From positions 41,549 to 105,548 of the forward strand of contig CALFVX010000006.1 of NCBI GenBank assembly GCA_937928765.1: a stretch of DNA of 64,000 bases. The letters are read 5' to 3'. Shown here one piece after another: positions 33,977-43,810 of this stretch. Within the stretch, counting starts at the first letter, position 1. Each line of letters begins with the position of its first letter. A program made the translations under genes and the position numbers. The stretch is from an uncultured Endomicrobiia bacterium. GTDB lineage: Bacteria; Elusimicrobiota; Endomicrobiia; DTEH01. The notes under the pieces were generated by a model. The model saw nothing but the letters and a program-made list of their open reading frames with translations, ran no database searches and was not told where the DNA came from.

Positions 33977-35286
33977 TAATAATTTTAGGTGGTGGATTAA
34001 CAGGATTAACTTCTGCTTATCAATTAGAAAAAAATAGGAAAAATTATTTGTTGTTTGAAAAAGAAAATGTTTTAGGAGGATTATGTAGATCCGTAGAAAA
34101 AAATGGTTTTGTTTTTGATTATACCGGACATTTTTTACATTTTTCAGAAGAGCAGAGAAGTGTAAAAGATTTTGTTTTTAATTTGCTAAAAAATGATTTA
34201 TTAAAAATTCATAGAAATGCTAAAATATATACAAAATATTCTGAAACAAAAGATAAGTTATTACCTTATCCATATCAAGCAAATATTAAATTCTTGTCTA
34301 AAGAAATAAGAAAGAATTGTTTACTACAATTGTTAAATTCGCAGTTGTTATTAAAAACAAAAAAAATCTTTAATTTTGAAGACTATCTTATAAAAAATTT
34401 TGGTTCAAAGATTACCAAGTATTTTTTTAAACCATATAATGAAAAACTTTGGAAAGAAAAAATATATAATATAACAACTTCATGGGCAAAAAAATTTGTC
34501 CCAATTCCTGACTTAGAAGAAATATTGGATAGTTTTTTAAAAAAAAGGTTAAAAGATTATGGTTATAATACATATTTTTATTATCCAAAAAATTATGGTA
34601 TTCAAAAACTCATAGATGAAATAAAATCAAGATTAAACAATAAAAAGATTTTAACTTCACTCGAAGTTATAAAAATTGATTACAAAAAAAAAGAAATATT
34701 TTTTAAACATGGAAATACTTATCATACTATAAAGTATGATAAATTAATCTCTACAATCCCATTACCTGAGTTGTTAAAAATTACAAATTTTTCTTCTCAA
34801 ATTAAAAATGTTTCATATAATTTAAAGTATTCAAGTGTTTTGTGTTTTAATATTGTATTAAACAAACCTGTCTTAAAAGGAATTCATTGGATTTATTTCC
34901 CAGATAAAGATGTAATCTTTTATCGTTTAGGATGTTATCATAATATATCTAAATTTTTAGTTTTACCCAATTATGGTTCATTGTATGTTGAAGTTGGTTT
35001 TAAAAAAAATCAAAAATATGATGAAAATAAAATTTTTAATCAAGTAGTAAAAGATTTAATCAAAACAAAGATAATTTTTTCTGAAAAACAAATTGTGTTT
35101 TATGATATATTAAAAATTCCTTATGCATATGTGATTTATGATTTTTATAAAGATAAAGTCGTTCCTTATATTTTGAAGTTTTTAAAGAAAAATGATATTT
35201 ATTCTATAGGTAGATACGGTGAATGGAAGTACTCTTATATGACAGAAAATATTCAAGATGCAATAAATACTGTTAATATTTTGTAG
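33973..35286 (+). CDS. FAD-dependent amine-oxidase-like protein (UDP-galactopyranose-mutase-like fold)
   Basis: The N-terminal Rossmann motif IIILGGGLTGLTSAYQLE binds FAD, followed by FEKENVLGGLCRS. The central region has FKPYNEKLW, and the C-terminus has YSIGRYGEWKYSYM. This pattern is seen in protoporphyrinogen-oxidase-like and UDP-galactopyranose-mutase-like proteins found in surface-sugar clusters. The reaction is not determined. It overlaps the sugar-1-phosphate transferase by 4 nt and precedes a glycosyltransferase by 10 nt, so a role in glycan precursor conversion is likely. Confidence 0.72.
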   Translation: MIIILGGGLTGLTSAYQLEKNRKNYLLFEKENVLGGLCRSVEKNGFVFDYTGHFLHFSEEQRSVKDFVFNLLKNDLLKIHRNAKIYTKYSETKDKLLPYPYQANIKFLSKEIRKNCLLQLLNSQLLLKTKKIFNFEDYLIKNFGSKITKYFFKPYNEKLWKEKIYNITTSWAKKFVPIPDLEEILDSFLKKRLKDYGYNTYFYYPKNYGIQKLIDEIKSRLNNKKILTSLEVIKIDYKKKEIFFKHGNTYHTIKYDKLISTIPLPELLKITNFSSQIKNVSYNLKYSSVLCFNIVLNKPVLKGIHWIYFPDKDVIFYRLGCYHNISKFLVLPNYGSLYVEVGFKKNQKYDENKIFNQVVKDLIKTKIIFSEKQIVFYDILKIPYAYVIYDFYKDKVVPYILKFLKKNDIYSIGRYGEWKYSYMTENIQDAINTVNIL

Positions 35287-35296
35287 TAAAAAATTT

Positions 35297-36508
35297 ATGT
35301 ATAAAAAAAAGATAAAGGTTTTACATATAATCACAAAATTAGAGTTAGGTGGTGCACAACAAAATACACTTTATACTGTAGAAAATATTAATAAAGAAAA
35401 ATTTGATGTTTACTTAATTACAGGTTGTGGTGGAATATTAGATGAAAAAGCAAAATTTATTTCTAAAAAAAAAGATGTAAAACTTTTTTTTGTAAAAAAT
35501 TTGGTTCGCGAAATTAATCCTATAAAAGATTTTATTGCTTTAGTAGAATTAATTATTTTGTTGAGCAAAATAAAACCTGATGTTGTTCACACGCATTCTT
35601 CAAAAGCAGGTATTTTAGGACGATGGTCTGCTTTTTTTGTTGGTTTAATTTGTAAAATAATAAACAAAAAAATTATAAAAATAATACATACATTTCATGG
35701 TTTTGCATTTAGTGCTTATCATAAATTTTTTGTTAGGTGGTTTTATGCTTTTTTAGAATTTTTTACTGCAATTATTTCAGACAAACTTATTTTTGTTTCA
35801 AATGACAATATAAAAACAGCAAAAATGTATAAAATAGGAAATCTTAAAAAATATATTCTTATAAGAAGTGGGATAAAAATTAGCAATTTTTATGTTTCAG
35901 ATAAAGACAAAAATTTAGGATTTTTAAAAAAGAAAGAATTTGGAATATTAGAAGAAGATAAAGTTATAACTACAATAGGTCCGTTTAAACCGCAAAAAAA
36001 TTTGTCTGATTTTATAAAAATGGTAAAAATTATAAATGATAAATTGTCAGAGATGAAAATAGGATTTTTAATTATAGGTGATGGAGAACAAAGAAATTTT
36101 TTAATTTCTTTGTCTAAAAAATTAAATGTAGAAGAAAAAATAAAATTTCTTTCATGGCAGAAAAATGTTAAAGAATTTTTTGTTATCACAGACATTTTTG
36201 TGATGACATCTTTATGGGAAGGACTACCAAGATCTGCAGTTGAAGCGTTGGTATGTGGTATTCCTGTTGTTGCTTATTCTGTTGACGGACTAAATGATAT
36301 AATTAAATCAGGAGTAAACGGATTTTTAGTAAAACCCAAAGATGTTTTTTCTTTAGCAGAAAAAGTCATTTTTTTGTTAAAAAATAATGAAATTTATAAT
36401 AATATCAAAAAAAATACTACACAAACTATTGACAAATCGTTTGATATTGATTATATGGTATTACAACAAGAAAATCTCTATTTTGAGTTAACTTCCATAA
36501 TTAATTAA
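35297..36508 (+). CDS. GT4-type glycosyltransferase
   Basis: The product has the two-domain GT-B architecture: LHIITKLELGGAQQNTL at the N-terminus, DVVHTHSSKAGILGRWS for the acceptor domain, and the nucleotide-sugar domain with GPFKPQKN, LIIGDGEQR and EGLPRSAVEALVCGIPVV. The EGLPRSAVEA segment is the family E-x7-E motif. At 403 residues it has usual length. Donor and acceptor cannot be read from the sequence. The three-gene group suggests O-antigen or exopolysaccharide assembly. Confidence 0.88.
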   Translation: MYKKKIKVLHIITKLELGGAQQNTLYTVENINKEKFDVYLITGCGGILDEKAKFISKKKDVKLFFVKNLVREINPIKDFIALVELIILLSKIKPDVVHTHSSKAGILGRWSAFFVGLICKIINKKIIKIIHTFHGFAFSAYHKFFVRWFYAFLEFFTAIISDKLIFVSNDNIKTAKMYKIGNLKKYILIRSGIKISNFYVSDKDKNLGFLKKKEFGILEEDKVITTIGPFKPQKNLSDFIKMVKIINDKLSEMKIGFLIIGDGEQRNFLISLSKKLNVEEKIKFLSWQKNVKEFFVITDIFVMTSLWEGLPRSAVEALVCGIPVVAYSVDGLNDIIKSGVNGFLVKPKDVFSLAEKVIFLLKNNEIYNNIKKNTTQTIDKSFDIDYMVLQQENLYFELTSIIN

Positions 36509-36550
36509 AAAATCTTTTTAAAATTTTAAATCGTTAGGAGTTTAATTTTA

Positions 36551-37603
36551 ATGAAGAAATATAAAGTTACTTTAATACCTGGAGATGGTATAGGTCCAGA
36601 ACTTGTAGAAATTGTAAAGAATGTTGTTAAACATACAGGTGTAGAAATTGATTGGGAAGAGGTGGAAGCAGGAGAGGTTGCTTTAGAAAAATATGGTAAT
36701 GTTTTGCCAGACGAAGTTTTAAACTCAATTAAAAGAAACAAAGTGGGACTTAAAGGACCTATTACAACACCTATAGGTAGTGGATTTAGATCTGTAAATG
36801 TTGCTTTAAGGCAAGAGTTAAATTTATATGCTTGTGTACGTCCGTGCAAATTGTATAAAGGAGTGAAAACAAAATATGAAAATGTAGATTTAATTATTAT
36901 AAGAGAAAATACTGAAGATTTATATGCAGGAGTTGAATTCAAACCCTTTAGTGAAGAAGCAAAATATATAATTGGAAAATCTCAAGGAAAGATTTCTAAA
37001 GATGCGGCAATATCTATAAAACCAATTTCTACCACTGCAACAAAACGTATTGCAGAATTTGCGTTTAAGTATGCAATAAATAATAATAGAAAAAAAATTA
37101 CTGCTGTAACTAAAGCAAATATAATGAAATATACAGATGGATTATTTTTTGAAGTTTGTCGTGAAGTAGCAAAAAATTATCCACAAGTTGAATACGAAGA
37201 AAAGTTGGTAGATAATATGGCGATGCAACTTGTGCAAAAACCTGAGACCTATGATGTTTTGTTGTTGCCTAATTTATATGGTGATATAATTTCTGATTTA
37301 TGTGCAGGATTAATTGGAGGATTAGGTGTTGCACCAGGAGCGAATTTTGGTGATGAATATGCATTATTTGAAGCTGTACATGGATCTGCACCAAAGTATA
37401 AAGGATTGCACAAAGTAAATCCAACAGCTTTACTACTTTCAGCAAAAATGATGTTAGAATATTTAGCTGAAAAACAAGCAGCAGAAAAATTAGAAAAGGC
37501 GATTTCTGAAGTGATTAAAGAAGTTAAAGTTGTAACATATGATCTTGGTGGTAGTGCAAAAAATATTGAGATGGCTGAGGAAATAATTAAAAAAATGGTT
37601 TAA
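36551..37603 (+). CDS. icd: Isocitrate dehydrogenase (NAD-type, IDH/IMDH family)
   Basis: The enzyme oxidatively decarboxylates isocitrate to 2-oxoglutarate. [12 protein letters not shown] opens the protein, [20 protein letters not shown] is the substrate-binding signature, and the metal-binding [13 protein letters not shown] follows. The serine in GSGFRSVN matches isocitrate rather than isopropylmalate enzymes. At 350 residues it resembles the short NAD-dependent class. Homoisocitrate or isopropylmalate activity cannot be excluded. GTTAGGAGT precedes the ATG. It is followed 13 nt later by ackA. Confidence 0.85.
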   Translation: MKKYKVTLIPGDGIGPELVEIVKNVVKHTGVEIDWEEVEAGEVALEKYGNVLPDEVLNSIKRNKVGLKGPITTPIGSGFRSVNVALRQELNLYACVRPCKLYKGVKTKYENVDLIIIRENTEDLYAGVEFKPFSEEAKYIIGKSQGKISKDAAISIKPISTTATKRIAEFAFKYAINNNRKKITAVTKANIMKYTDGLFFEVCREVAKNYPQVEYEEKLVDNMAMQLVQKPETYDVLLLPNLYGDIISDLCAGLIGGLGVAPGANFGDEYALFEAVHGSAPKYKGLHKVNPTALLLSAKMMLEYLAEKQAAEKLEKAISEVIKEVKVVTYDLGGSAKNIEMAEEIIKKMV

Positions 37604-37616
37604 TGAAAATTTTATT

Positions 37617-38786
37617 ATGAATATATTAGTTTTAAATTGTGGTTCTTCAAGTATAAAATTTGCATTTTTTGATGAAGAAAATCGTATTTTAAAAGGAATA
37701 ATAGAACGGATAGGTTTTCATGATGCAAAAGTTTATTATATTTTTATACCTAACAATGATAAAGAAGAGTATATAGAAAGTATATTAGATCATCAAAAGG
37801 CATTAAGAATTTTGTCTAATATAATTGAAAAATATGATTTTAGGATTGATGTTATAGGACATAGAGTTGTTCATGGAGGAGAAAAATTTGTAGAACCAGT
37901 AATAATAGATGAAAAAGTAAAAGAAGATATAAAAGAGTGCATACCTCTAGCTCCTTTACACAATCCATATCATCTAATAGGTATAGAAATTTCACAACAA
38001 ATTTTTTCTGAAGCAAAAAATGTTGCTGTTTTTGATACTGCATTTCATAAAACAATTCCTGAAGAGGTAGCGATTTATCCTATACCTTACGAATATTATG
38101 AAAAATATAGAATAAGAAAATATGGATTTCATGGAACTTCACATTTTTATTTAATGTTAAAAACAGCAGAGGTTTTAAATCAACCACTGCAAAAATTAAA
38201 ACTTATAACCTGTCATTTAGGAAACGGAGCAAGTATCACTGCTATAAAATATGGTGAGAGTGTAGATACATCTATGGGATTTACTCCTGAGGCAGGTTTA
38301 ATGATGGGAACAAGAGCAGGTGATGTTGATCCTTCTGCTTTGATATATTTACAAAAAATGGAGAATCTTACACCAAAAGATATTGATTATATATTAACAA
38401 AAAGAAGTGGACTATTAGGTATTTCTAATTTAAGTTCGGATATGAGAGAAATAATATCTTTAAAAGACAAGGACCGTAAAGCAAATTTAGCTTTTAGAAT
38501 GTATTGTTATAGAGTAAAAAGATATATCTCTTCTTATATAGGTGTTTTAAACGGTTTAGATTGTATTGTTTTTTCAGCTGGTGTAGGAGAAAATTCTCCT
38601 GTTGTAAGAGAAGAAGTTTTAAAAGATATGGATAATTTAGGAATTTTGATAGATAAAGAAAAAAATTATTCTACAATAGGTAAAGATGGATTTATCTCTG
38701 CTGAAGATTCTAAAATAAAAGTTTTAGTTTTAAAAACAGATGAAGAAATGATGATTGCAAAAATTGCTAAAGAAATTATAAAATAA
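37617..38786 (+). CDS. ackA: Acetate kinase
   Basis: AckA interconverts acetyl phosphate and acetate with ATP gain, a sign of fermentative or acetate-linked metabolism. LNCGSSSIKFAFF opens the protein, GHRVVHGGEKF and FDTAFHKTIP carry active-site residues, and TCHLGNGASITAI and TPEAGLMMGTRAGDVDPS complete the signature set. At 389 residues it has normal length. No pta is adjacent; instead it precedes the fatty-acid cluster, an arrangement seen in other bacteria. Confidence 0.96.
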   Translation: MNILVLNCGSSSIKFAFFDEENRILKGIIERIGFHDAKVYYIFIPNNDKEEYIESILDHQKALRILSNIIEKYDFRIDVIGHRVVHGGEKFVEPVIIDEKVKEDIKECIPLAPLHNPYHLIGIEISQQIFSEAKNVAVFDTAFHKTIPEEVAIYPIPYEYYEKYRIRKYGFHGTSHFYLMLKTAEVLNQPLQKLKLITCHLGNGASITAIKYGESVDTSMGFTPEAGLMMGTRAGDVDPSALIYLQKMENLTPKDIDYILTKRSGLLGISNLSSDMREIISLKDKDRKANLAFRMYCYRVKRYISSYIGVLNGLDCIVFSAGVGENSPVVREEVLKDMDNLGILIDKEKNYSTIGKDGFISAEDSKIKVLVLKTDEEMMIAKIAKEIIK

Positions 38787-38802
38787 ACAAAGGTCTTTTT
38801 TA

Positions 38803-39225
38803 ATGAAAATATCTATAGATAGGATAAAAAAAGAAAAAAAAGTTTTTTTAGAGTACGAAGATGAACAGTTTAAAGATAAAAATCTTCGGGAGTCAACTAA
38901 AAAACCTTTATTTGTTAGTGTAGTTTTGTCATTGATAGACAACAACGATGTTAGAGTAAAAGGCAGAATTTTAGGTGAATTTATTTTGGTATGTGATAGA
39001 TGTTGTGATAAATTTGTTCAAAATAAAGAGGTTGAAATAGATGAAGTTTTTGAGTTAGAAAAAAAAGAAATTTCTGAAAGAATGTTTTATCTTGATAATA
39101 GAATAAGAGATGTTGTTTTGGCACAGTTTCCTATTAAGTTGTTATGTGCAGAAGATTGTAAAGGTATATGTATTGGTTGTGGAGTAAATTTAAATAAAAG
39201 CGAATGTAAATGTAAAAATTTTTAA
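38803..39225 (+). CDS. YceD/DUF177-family protein
   Basis: This 140-residue protein has the DUF177 pattern: GRILGEFILVCDRCCDKF in the middle and LLCAEDCKGICIGCGVNLN at the end, giving two cysteine clusters that probably bind zinc. The family is nearly always encoded before rpmF and, in plants and E. coli, has been linked to 23S rRNA maturation. Here it precedes rpmF by about 140 nt. The ATG lies after AACAAAGGTC. Confidence 0.87.
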   Translation: MKISIDRIKKEKKVFLEYEDEQFKDKNLRESTKKPLFVSVVLSLIDNNDVRVKGRILGEFILVCDRCCDKFVQNKEVEIDEVFELEKKEISERMFYLDNRIRDVVLAQFPIKLLCAEDCKGICIGCGVNLNKSECKCKNF

Positions 39226-39267
39226 TAATTAAAGATATAATTTTGTTTAGTAGGATAAATTATTAAA

Positions 39268-39307
39268 AGTGAAAAAGTCATAAAGTAAGAAAGTTAAAAA
39301 GTTTATT
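39268..39307 (+). repeat. 8-nt-period degenerate repeat, array C
   Basis: Five consecutive 8-mers read AGTGAAAA, AGTCATAA, AGTAAGAA, AGTTAAAA, AGTTTATT. This is the clearest of the AGTNNNAA arrays. It lies between yceD and rpmF. Confidence 0.6.
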
Positions 39308-39366
39308 TTGGCAAAAGAGATAAACAGTGGTTATTAATATAAATAAATTTTCTAGGAGGAAAACAT

Positions 39367-39573
39367 ATGCCTAATCCTAAAAAACATCATACTCATTCAA
39401 GAACACGTATGCGTAGAGGTCAGTGGATAATTTCAGTACCAAATTTGGTTCGTTGTCCTCAATGTGGAAGTTATAAATTGCCACATAAAATTTGTCCTAA
39501 TTGTGGATATTATAAAGGTGAACTTTGGGTAACCAAAAAAGAAAAGGTTAAAAAAGAAGCAAAAACTAAATAA
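39367..39573 (+). CDS. rpmF: 50S ribosomal protein bL32
   Basis: The 68-residue protein starts with MPNPKKHHTHSRTRMRRG and carries a zinc ribbon with two CxxC pairs (CPQCGS and CPNCGYY). The tail is Lys-rich. A strong TAGGAGGAAA lies 6 nt before the ATG. Its place between yceD and plsX is highly conserved. Confidence 0.97.
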   Translation: MPNPKKHHTHSRTRMRRGQWIISVPNLVRCPQCGSYKLPHKICPNCGYYKGELWVTKKEKVKKEAKTK

Positions 39574-39598
39574 ATTTTTTCTTTTATATATGATAAAT

Positions 39599-40630
39599 AT
39601 GAGAATAGTAGTTGATGCAATGGGTGGTGACATAAATATTCCTGATATAAACATAGAAGGTTCATTGTTAGCAATAAAAGAATATCAAGATTTAAAAATT
39701 ATATTAGTGGGTCCTGAAAAAGAAATAAAAAAGTATATAGATAAAAAAAAACGTCGTTATTCTTTGAAAGAAGTAGAAAAAATTGAAATAATAAATACTG
39801 AAGAATTTATTACAATGGAAGAACAGCCATCAAAAGTTTTAAAAACTAAAAAAAATTCTTCTGTTGCAATAGGAATAAAAATTTTAAAAGAAAACAAAGC
39901 AGATGCGTTTGTTTCAGCAGGAAATTCTGGTGCTGTAGTTGCATTTTCTTTAGTACATATTGGTACTGTGAAGAATGTTGATAGACCAGCTATTGCAACA
40001 GTTTTGCCTACTATTAAATCTCCTTGTTTGTTGTTAGATGTTGGCGCAAATGTTGATTGTAAGCCAAAGCAATTAATAGATTTTGCATATATGGGTAAAA
40101 TTTATAGTGAATATGTTTTAAATAAAAAAAATCCAACAGTAGCTTTACTGTCAATAGGTAGTGAAGAAAGTAAAGGCAACAACCAAATTTTGGAAACATA
40201 TCAAATTTTAAAACAATATAGAGGTTTAAATTTTATAGGTAATATTGAAGGTAAAGACATACCTTTTGGTGTTGCAGATGTTGTGGTTACTGACGGTTTT
40301 GTAGGTAATATAATATTAAAATTTGGTGAAGGAGTTGCTGAAATGTTGTTGTCGCTCATAAAACAATCTTTGAAAAGACATCCTTTTGCATGGTTTTCTT
40401 TGCCTTTTGTATGGAATGCTATAAGAGATTTGAGAAAAAAAGTTGATTTTACAGAATATGGTGGAGCACCATTGCTGGGATTAGAGAAAGTTTGTATTAT
40501 TTCCCATGGTAGGTCTAATGCAAAAGCTATAAAAAATGCCATAAAAGTAGCAAAACAAATGGTAGAAAAAAATGTTAACTCAATAATTTCTAATTCAATG
40601 GAAGGAATTTTTTATGAAGAAAAAAGTTAA
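39599..40630 (+). CDS. plsX: Phosphate acyltransferase PlsX
   Basis: PlsX converts acyl-ACP to acyl phosphate for phospholipid synthesis. The N-terminus MRIVVDAMGGD is the family signature. FVSAGNSGAVVA, LLDVGANVDCKPKQLIDFA and DGFVGNIILKFGEG follow. I choose the ATG at 39599 because PlsX proteins usually begin MRI(A/V)xDAMGGD; the track start at 39590 adds three residues and neither has a Shine-Dalgarno. The end overlaps fabH by 17 nt. Confidence 0.95.
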   Translation: MRIVVDAMGGDINIPDINIEGSLLAIKEYQDLKIILVGPEKEIKKYIDKKKRRYSLKEVEKIEIINTEEFITMEEQPSKVLKTKKNSSVAIGIKILKENKADAFVSAGNSGAVVAFSLVHIGTVKNVDRPAIATVLPTIKSPCLLLDVGANVDCKPKQLIDFAYMGKIYSEYVLNKKNPTVALLSIGSEESKGNNQILETYQILKQYRGLNFIGNIEGKDIPFGVADVVVTDGFVGNIILKFGEGVAEMLLSLIKQSLKRHPFAWFSLPFVWNAIRDLRKKVDFTEYGGAPLLGLEKVCIISHGRSNAKAIKNAIKVAKQMVEKNVNSIISNSMEGIFYEEKS

Positions 40631-41609
40631 AATTTTATCTACGGGGTCGTATCTTCCAGCTAAAATATTGACAAATTTTGATTTAGAAAAAATGGTAGAT
40701 ACTTCTGACGAGTGGATTAGTACAAGAACTGGTATAAAAGAAAGAAGAATTGTAGAAGAGAATGTTGCAACAAGTGATATTGCTGCAGAAGCTGCTAGAG
40801 TATGTCTTAAAAAAGCAAATTTAACTGCAGACGATGTTGATACAATTATTGTTGCTACCATAACACCTGATATGTTTTTCCCTTCTACAGCATGTATGGT
40901 GCACAAAAAATTAGGTGGGAAAAACGAGCCAGCAGCGTTTGATATCTCTGCTGCATGTAGTGGATTTATATATGGACTAACTTTAGCAGAGGATTTGTTG
41001 ATATCAGGAAAAAGTAAAAATTTGTTATTGATAGCAGCAGATACAATGTCAAAATTTACTAATTGGAAAGACAGAAATACTTGTGTATTGTTTGGTGATG
41101 GAGCAGGTGCTATGTTGTTAACCTCAACTGAAGATGAAAATGAAGAAAATTCTATATTATCTACCTGTTTGGGAGCAAACGGTAACTATGACGAATTATT
41201 ATATATTCCAGCTGGTGGGTCAAGAATGCCTGCTTCTTTAGAAACTGTACAAAAAAATTTGCATACTGTAGTTATGAGTGGTAAAGAAGTTTTTAAAGTT
41301 GCTGTAACTAAGATGGTTGAGACAGCATTAAAAGCGTGTTCATTAGCAAATATTTCTCCACAACAACTTGATCTTTTAATTCCTCATCAGGCAAATTTAC
41401 GTATTATTAATGCTGTAGGAGAAAGATTAGGTGTGGATTTGTCAAAAGTTTTTATTAATGTGCACAAATATGGTAATATGTCAGCAGCAACTGTTATTGT
41501 AGGTTTAGACGAAGCAATTTCTCAAGGCAAAGTCAAAAAAGGTTCTATTTTAGAATTAGTTACTTTTGGTGGAGGTTTTACTTGGGGTGCGGCAATAATT
41601 AAATTGTGA
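40614..41609 (+). CDS. fabH: Beta-ketoacyl-ACP synthase III
   Basis: FabH starts fatty-acid synthesis by condensing acetyl-CoA with malonyl-ACP. The catalytic Cys lies in DISAACSGFIYGL (about residue 112), the His in LIPHQANLRI (about 249) and the Asn in HKYGNMSAA (about 279), giving a complete Cys-His-Asn triad. The C-terminal LVTFGGGFTWGA is conserved. At 331 residues it has normal length. AATGGAAGGAAT inside plsX serves as the ribosome binding site. Confidence 0.97.
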   Translation: MKKKVKILSTGSYLPAKILTNFDLEKMVDTSDEWISTRTGIKERRIVEENVATSDIAAEAARVCLKKANLTADDVDTIIVATITPDMFFPSTACMVHKKLGGKNEPAAFDISAACSGFIYGLTLAEDLLISGKSKNLLLIAADTMSKFTNWKDRNTCVLFGDGAGAMLLTSTEDENEENSILSTCLGANGNYDELLYIPAGGSRMPASLETVQKNLHTVVMSGKEVFKVAVTKMVETALKACSLANISPQQLDLLIPHQANLRIINAVGERLGVDLSKVFINVHKYGNMSAATVIVGLDEAISQGKVKKGSILELVTFGGGFTWGAAIIKL

Positions 41610-41626
41610 TATGGAGGATTTTTTAT

Positions 41627-42004
41627 ATGATAGATTTCGTAGAAGAAAGAAGAAAAAGTATAAGAAAAAAAGTTTTTCTTCAAGGTGAAATAAAACTAAA
41701 AGATATTAAAAAAAATTTGCCTGTATGGATTAAAGATATCTCTAAAGATGGTATGAGGTTAATATTTTTTAAAATGTTTTACTGTAACAAATGTCCTAGA
41801 TTAAAAGATATTTTACATTTAAAATGTGATGAAAAACAAAAATGTAAAATTTATAATTTTGAAAATTTACCTGAGATTTTTTCTAATGGTGAAGTTTTTG
41901 CTAACATTGAAGGAAATGATATAAATAAAAAGTATACTATTAGATGGTACAAATCATTTATAGATCTTAATACAATAGAGTTTGGTATAGAATTTTTAAA
42001 TTAA
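41627..42004 (+). CDS. PilZ-like domain protein
   Basis: The 125-residue product has RRKSIRKKVFLQGEIKL followed by WIKDISKDGMRLIF, matching the PilZ RxxxR and D/N-x-S-x-x-G motifs that bind cyclic di-GMP. Four cysteines around the middle (FYCNKCP, LKCDEKQKC) are unusual and could bind metal. I use the ATG at 41627, not 41606, because TATGGAGGA lies between them at the right distance. The gene is inserted between fabH and fabD, where no regulator is normally found. Confidence 0.68.
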   Translation: MIDFVEERRKSIRKKVFLQGEIKLKDIKKNLPVWIKDISKDGMRLIFFKMFYCNKCPRLKDILHLKCDEKQKCKIYNFENLPEIFSNGEVFANIEGNDINKKYTIRWYKSFIDLNTIEFGIEFLN

Positions 42005-42041
42005 AATTTCATTGTTTATTATTAATAGGAGAGATCGTATA

Positions 42042-42992
42042 ATGAAAAAAATAGTTTTTTTATTTCCAGGTCAAGGAAGTCAATTTGTTGGCATGGGAAA
42101 AGATTTTTATGATAGTTTTGATTATGTAAAAGAGTTTTACAAAAAAGCAAACGAAATTTTAGGTTATGATATAACAAAAATTATTTTTGAAGGACCGCAA
42201 GAAAAACTTATTCAGACAGAATATACACAACCATCTATTTTTTTAACTTCATATATAATTTTTGAAGTTTTTAAAAATAATTATCCTAAAATATTAGAAG
42301 ATACATCTTTCGTCGCTGGACATAGTTTGGGAGAATATACTGCTTTGTGTGTTTCAAGCGCTCTAAGTTTTGAAGATACAATGAAAGTTGTGAACCTAAG
42401 AGCTAAAATTATGAAAGAAGTTGGACAAAAAATTCCAGGAGGGATGATCGCTGTTTTGAATATAGACAAAGAAGAGTTGAAAAATTATTGTAACGAAATA
42501 AAAAATTTAGGATTTATAGTCGAACCTGTAAATTTTAACACTCCACAACAAATTGTTGTAGCGGGCCATATAGAGGCAATAAATAAATTGCAAAGTTTGT
42601 TAAATGAAAAGAAAATTAAAAATATAAAACTTAATGTTTCGGGAGCATTTCATTCTTCATTGATGGATGATGCACAAAAAATTTTTTCTAAGACTCTTGA
42701 CAATTTAAATATAAATAATGCAAATATACCAATCGTTATGAATTATGATGCAAAACCGCATATTGAAAAAAAGGAGATTGTTGAAAATTTAAAATTGCAA
42801 ATTAACCACCCAGTTTTATGGGAGGATACAATAAAATATATTTCAGAAAACGGTGGAGAAATTTTTATAGAATTTGGTCCTGGAAAAGTTCTTTCAAGTA
42901 TGATAAAAAAAATTTTAGTCAATAAAGATATAAAAATTTTTAATATAGAAAAGATAGATAATTTAAATTCAACTCTTGACAATTTAAAATAA
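42042..42992 (+). CDS. fabD: Malonyl-CoA:ACP transacylase
   Basis: FabD loads malonyl groups onto acyl carrier protein. FPGQGSQFVGMG opens the enzyme, GHSLGEYTALC holds the catalytic Ser (about residue 90), and GAFHSSLM the catalytic His. FEPVNFNTPQQIV-type and FIEFGPGKVLSSM segments are conserved. The ATG at 42042 follows AATAGGAGAG; the track start at 42012 would add ten residues not found in the family. At 316 residues it has normal length. Confidence 0.95.
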   Translation: MKKIVFLFPGQGSQFVGMGKDFYDSFDYVKEFYKKANEILGYDITKIIFEGPQEKLIQTEYTQPSIFLTSYIIFEVFKNNYPKILEDTSFVAGHSLGEYTALCVSSALSFEDTMKVVNLRAKIMKEVGQKIPGGMIAVLNIDKEELKNYCNEIKNLGFIVEPVNFNTPQQIVVAGHIEAINKLQSLLNEKKIKNIKLNVSGAFHSSLMDDAQKIFSKTLDNLNINNANIPIVMNYDAKPHIEKKEIVENLKLQINHPVLWEDTIKYISENGGEIFIEFGPGKVLSSMIKKILVNKDIKIFNIEKIDNLNSTLDNLK

Positions 42993-43013
42993 TTTTTTTA
43001 AAAGGACAAAATT

Positions 43014-43766
43014 ATGAGTGAAAAGAAATTATTAAATAAAGTTGCAATAATAACTGGTGCAGCACAAGGAATAGGCAAAAGTATTGCTAAAAAACTTGCT
43101 TCAGAAGGTGCTAACTGTGTAATTGTAGATGTGGATTTACAAAATGCAGAAAATACTACAAAAGAAATTGTTTCAGAATTCGCTGTTGAAACTTTAGTGT
43201 TTAAAGTTGATGTTACAAATTTTCAAGAAGTACAAAGTTGTGTTGATGAAACAATAAAAAAATTTAACAAAATTGATATTTTAGTAAACAATGCTGGAAT
43301 TACAAAAGACAATCTAGTAATTAAAATGACACAAGAAGAATGGGATAAAGTTTTAGATATTAATCTTAAAGGATGTTTTAATTTTATTAAAGCAGTGTCA
43401 AAATATATGATGAAACAAAGAAGCGGAAGAATTATAAATATAGCTTCTGTAGTTGGACTTATGGGCAATCCAGGACAAGCAAACTATTCTGCTTCTAAAG
43501 GAGGACTCATTGCTTTAACAAAAACTGTTGCAAAAGAGCTTGCAGCAAGAAATATCTTAGTAAATGCAGTCGCTCCAGGATATATAAAAACTAGAATGAC
43601 AGATGCGTTATCTGAAGAACAAAAAAAGAGATTACAAGAGTATATTCCTTTAAACAGGTTAGGTGAACCAGAAGATGTTGCAAATGCGGTATGGTTTTTA
43701 TCAATAGAAGAATCAAGTTATATCACAGGACAGGTAATTTCTGTAAATGGTGGTATGTATATGTAA
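43014..43766 (+). CDS. fabG: 3-oxoacyl-ACP reductase
   Basis: FabG carries out the NADPH-dependent reduction of 3-ketoacyl-ACP. It is a short-chain dehydrogenase with cofactor motif TGAAQGIGKSIA, NNAG at about residue 90, the catalytic Ser in NIASVVG and the YSASKGG Tyr-Lys pair. The C-terminus SSYITGQVISVNGGMYM is typical. At 250 residues it has usual length. It lies between fabD and acpP as in most bacteria. Confidence 0.96.
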   Translation: MSEKKLLNKVAIITGAAQGIGKSIAKKLASEGANCVIVDVDLQNAENTTKEIVSEFAVETLVFKVDVTNFQEVQSCVDETIKKFNKIDILVNNAGITKDNLVIKMTQEEWDKVLDINLKGCFNFIKAVSKYMMKQRSGRIINIASVVGLMGNPGQANYSASKGGLIALTKTVAKELAARNILVNAVAPGYIKTRMTDALSEEQKKRLQEYIPLNRLGEPEDVANAVWFLSIEESSYITGQVISVNGGMYM

Positions 43767-43810
43767 ATAAACTTTTAAAAAGGTTATAATAAAAAGGAGG
43801 ATAAAAATAT

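Noticed and set aside
40595-40906. Minus-strand 103-aa ORF antisense to fabH
   Set aside because: It is fully covered by plsX/fabH, whose motifs are unambiguous.
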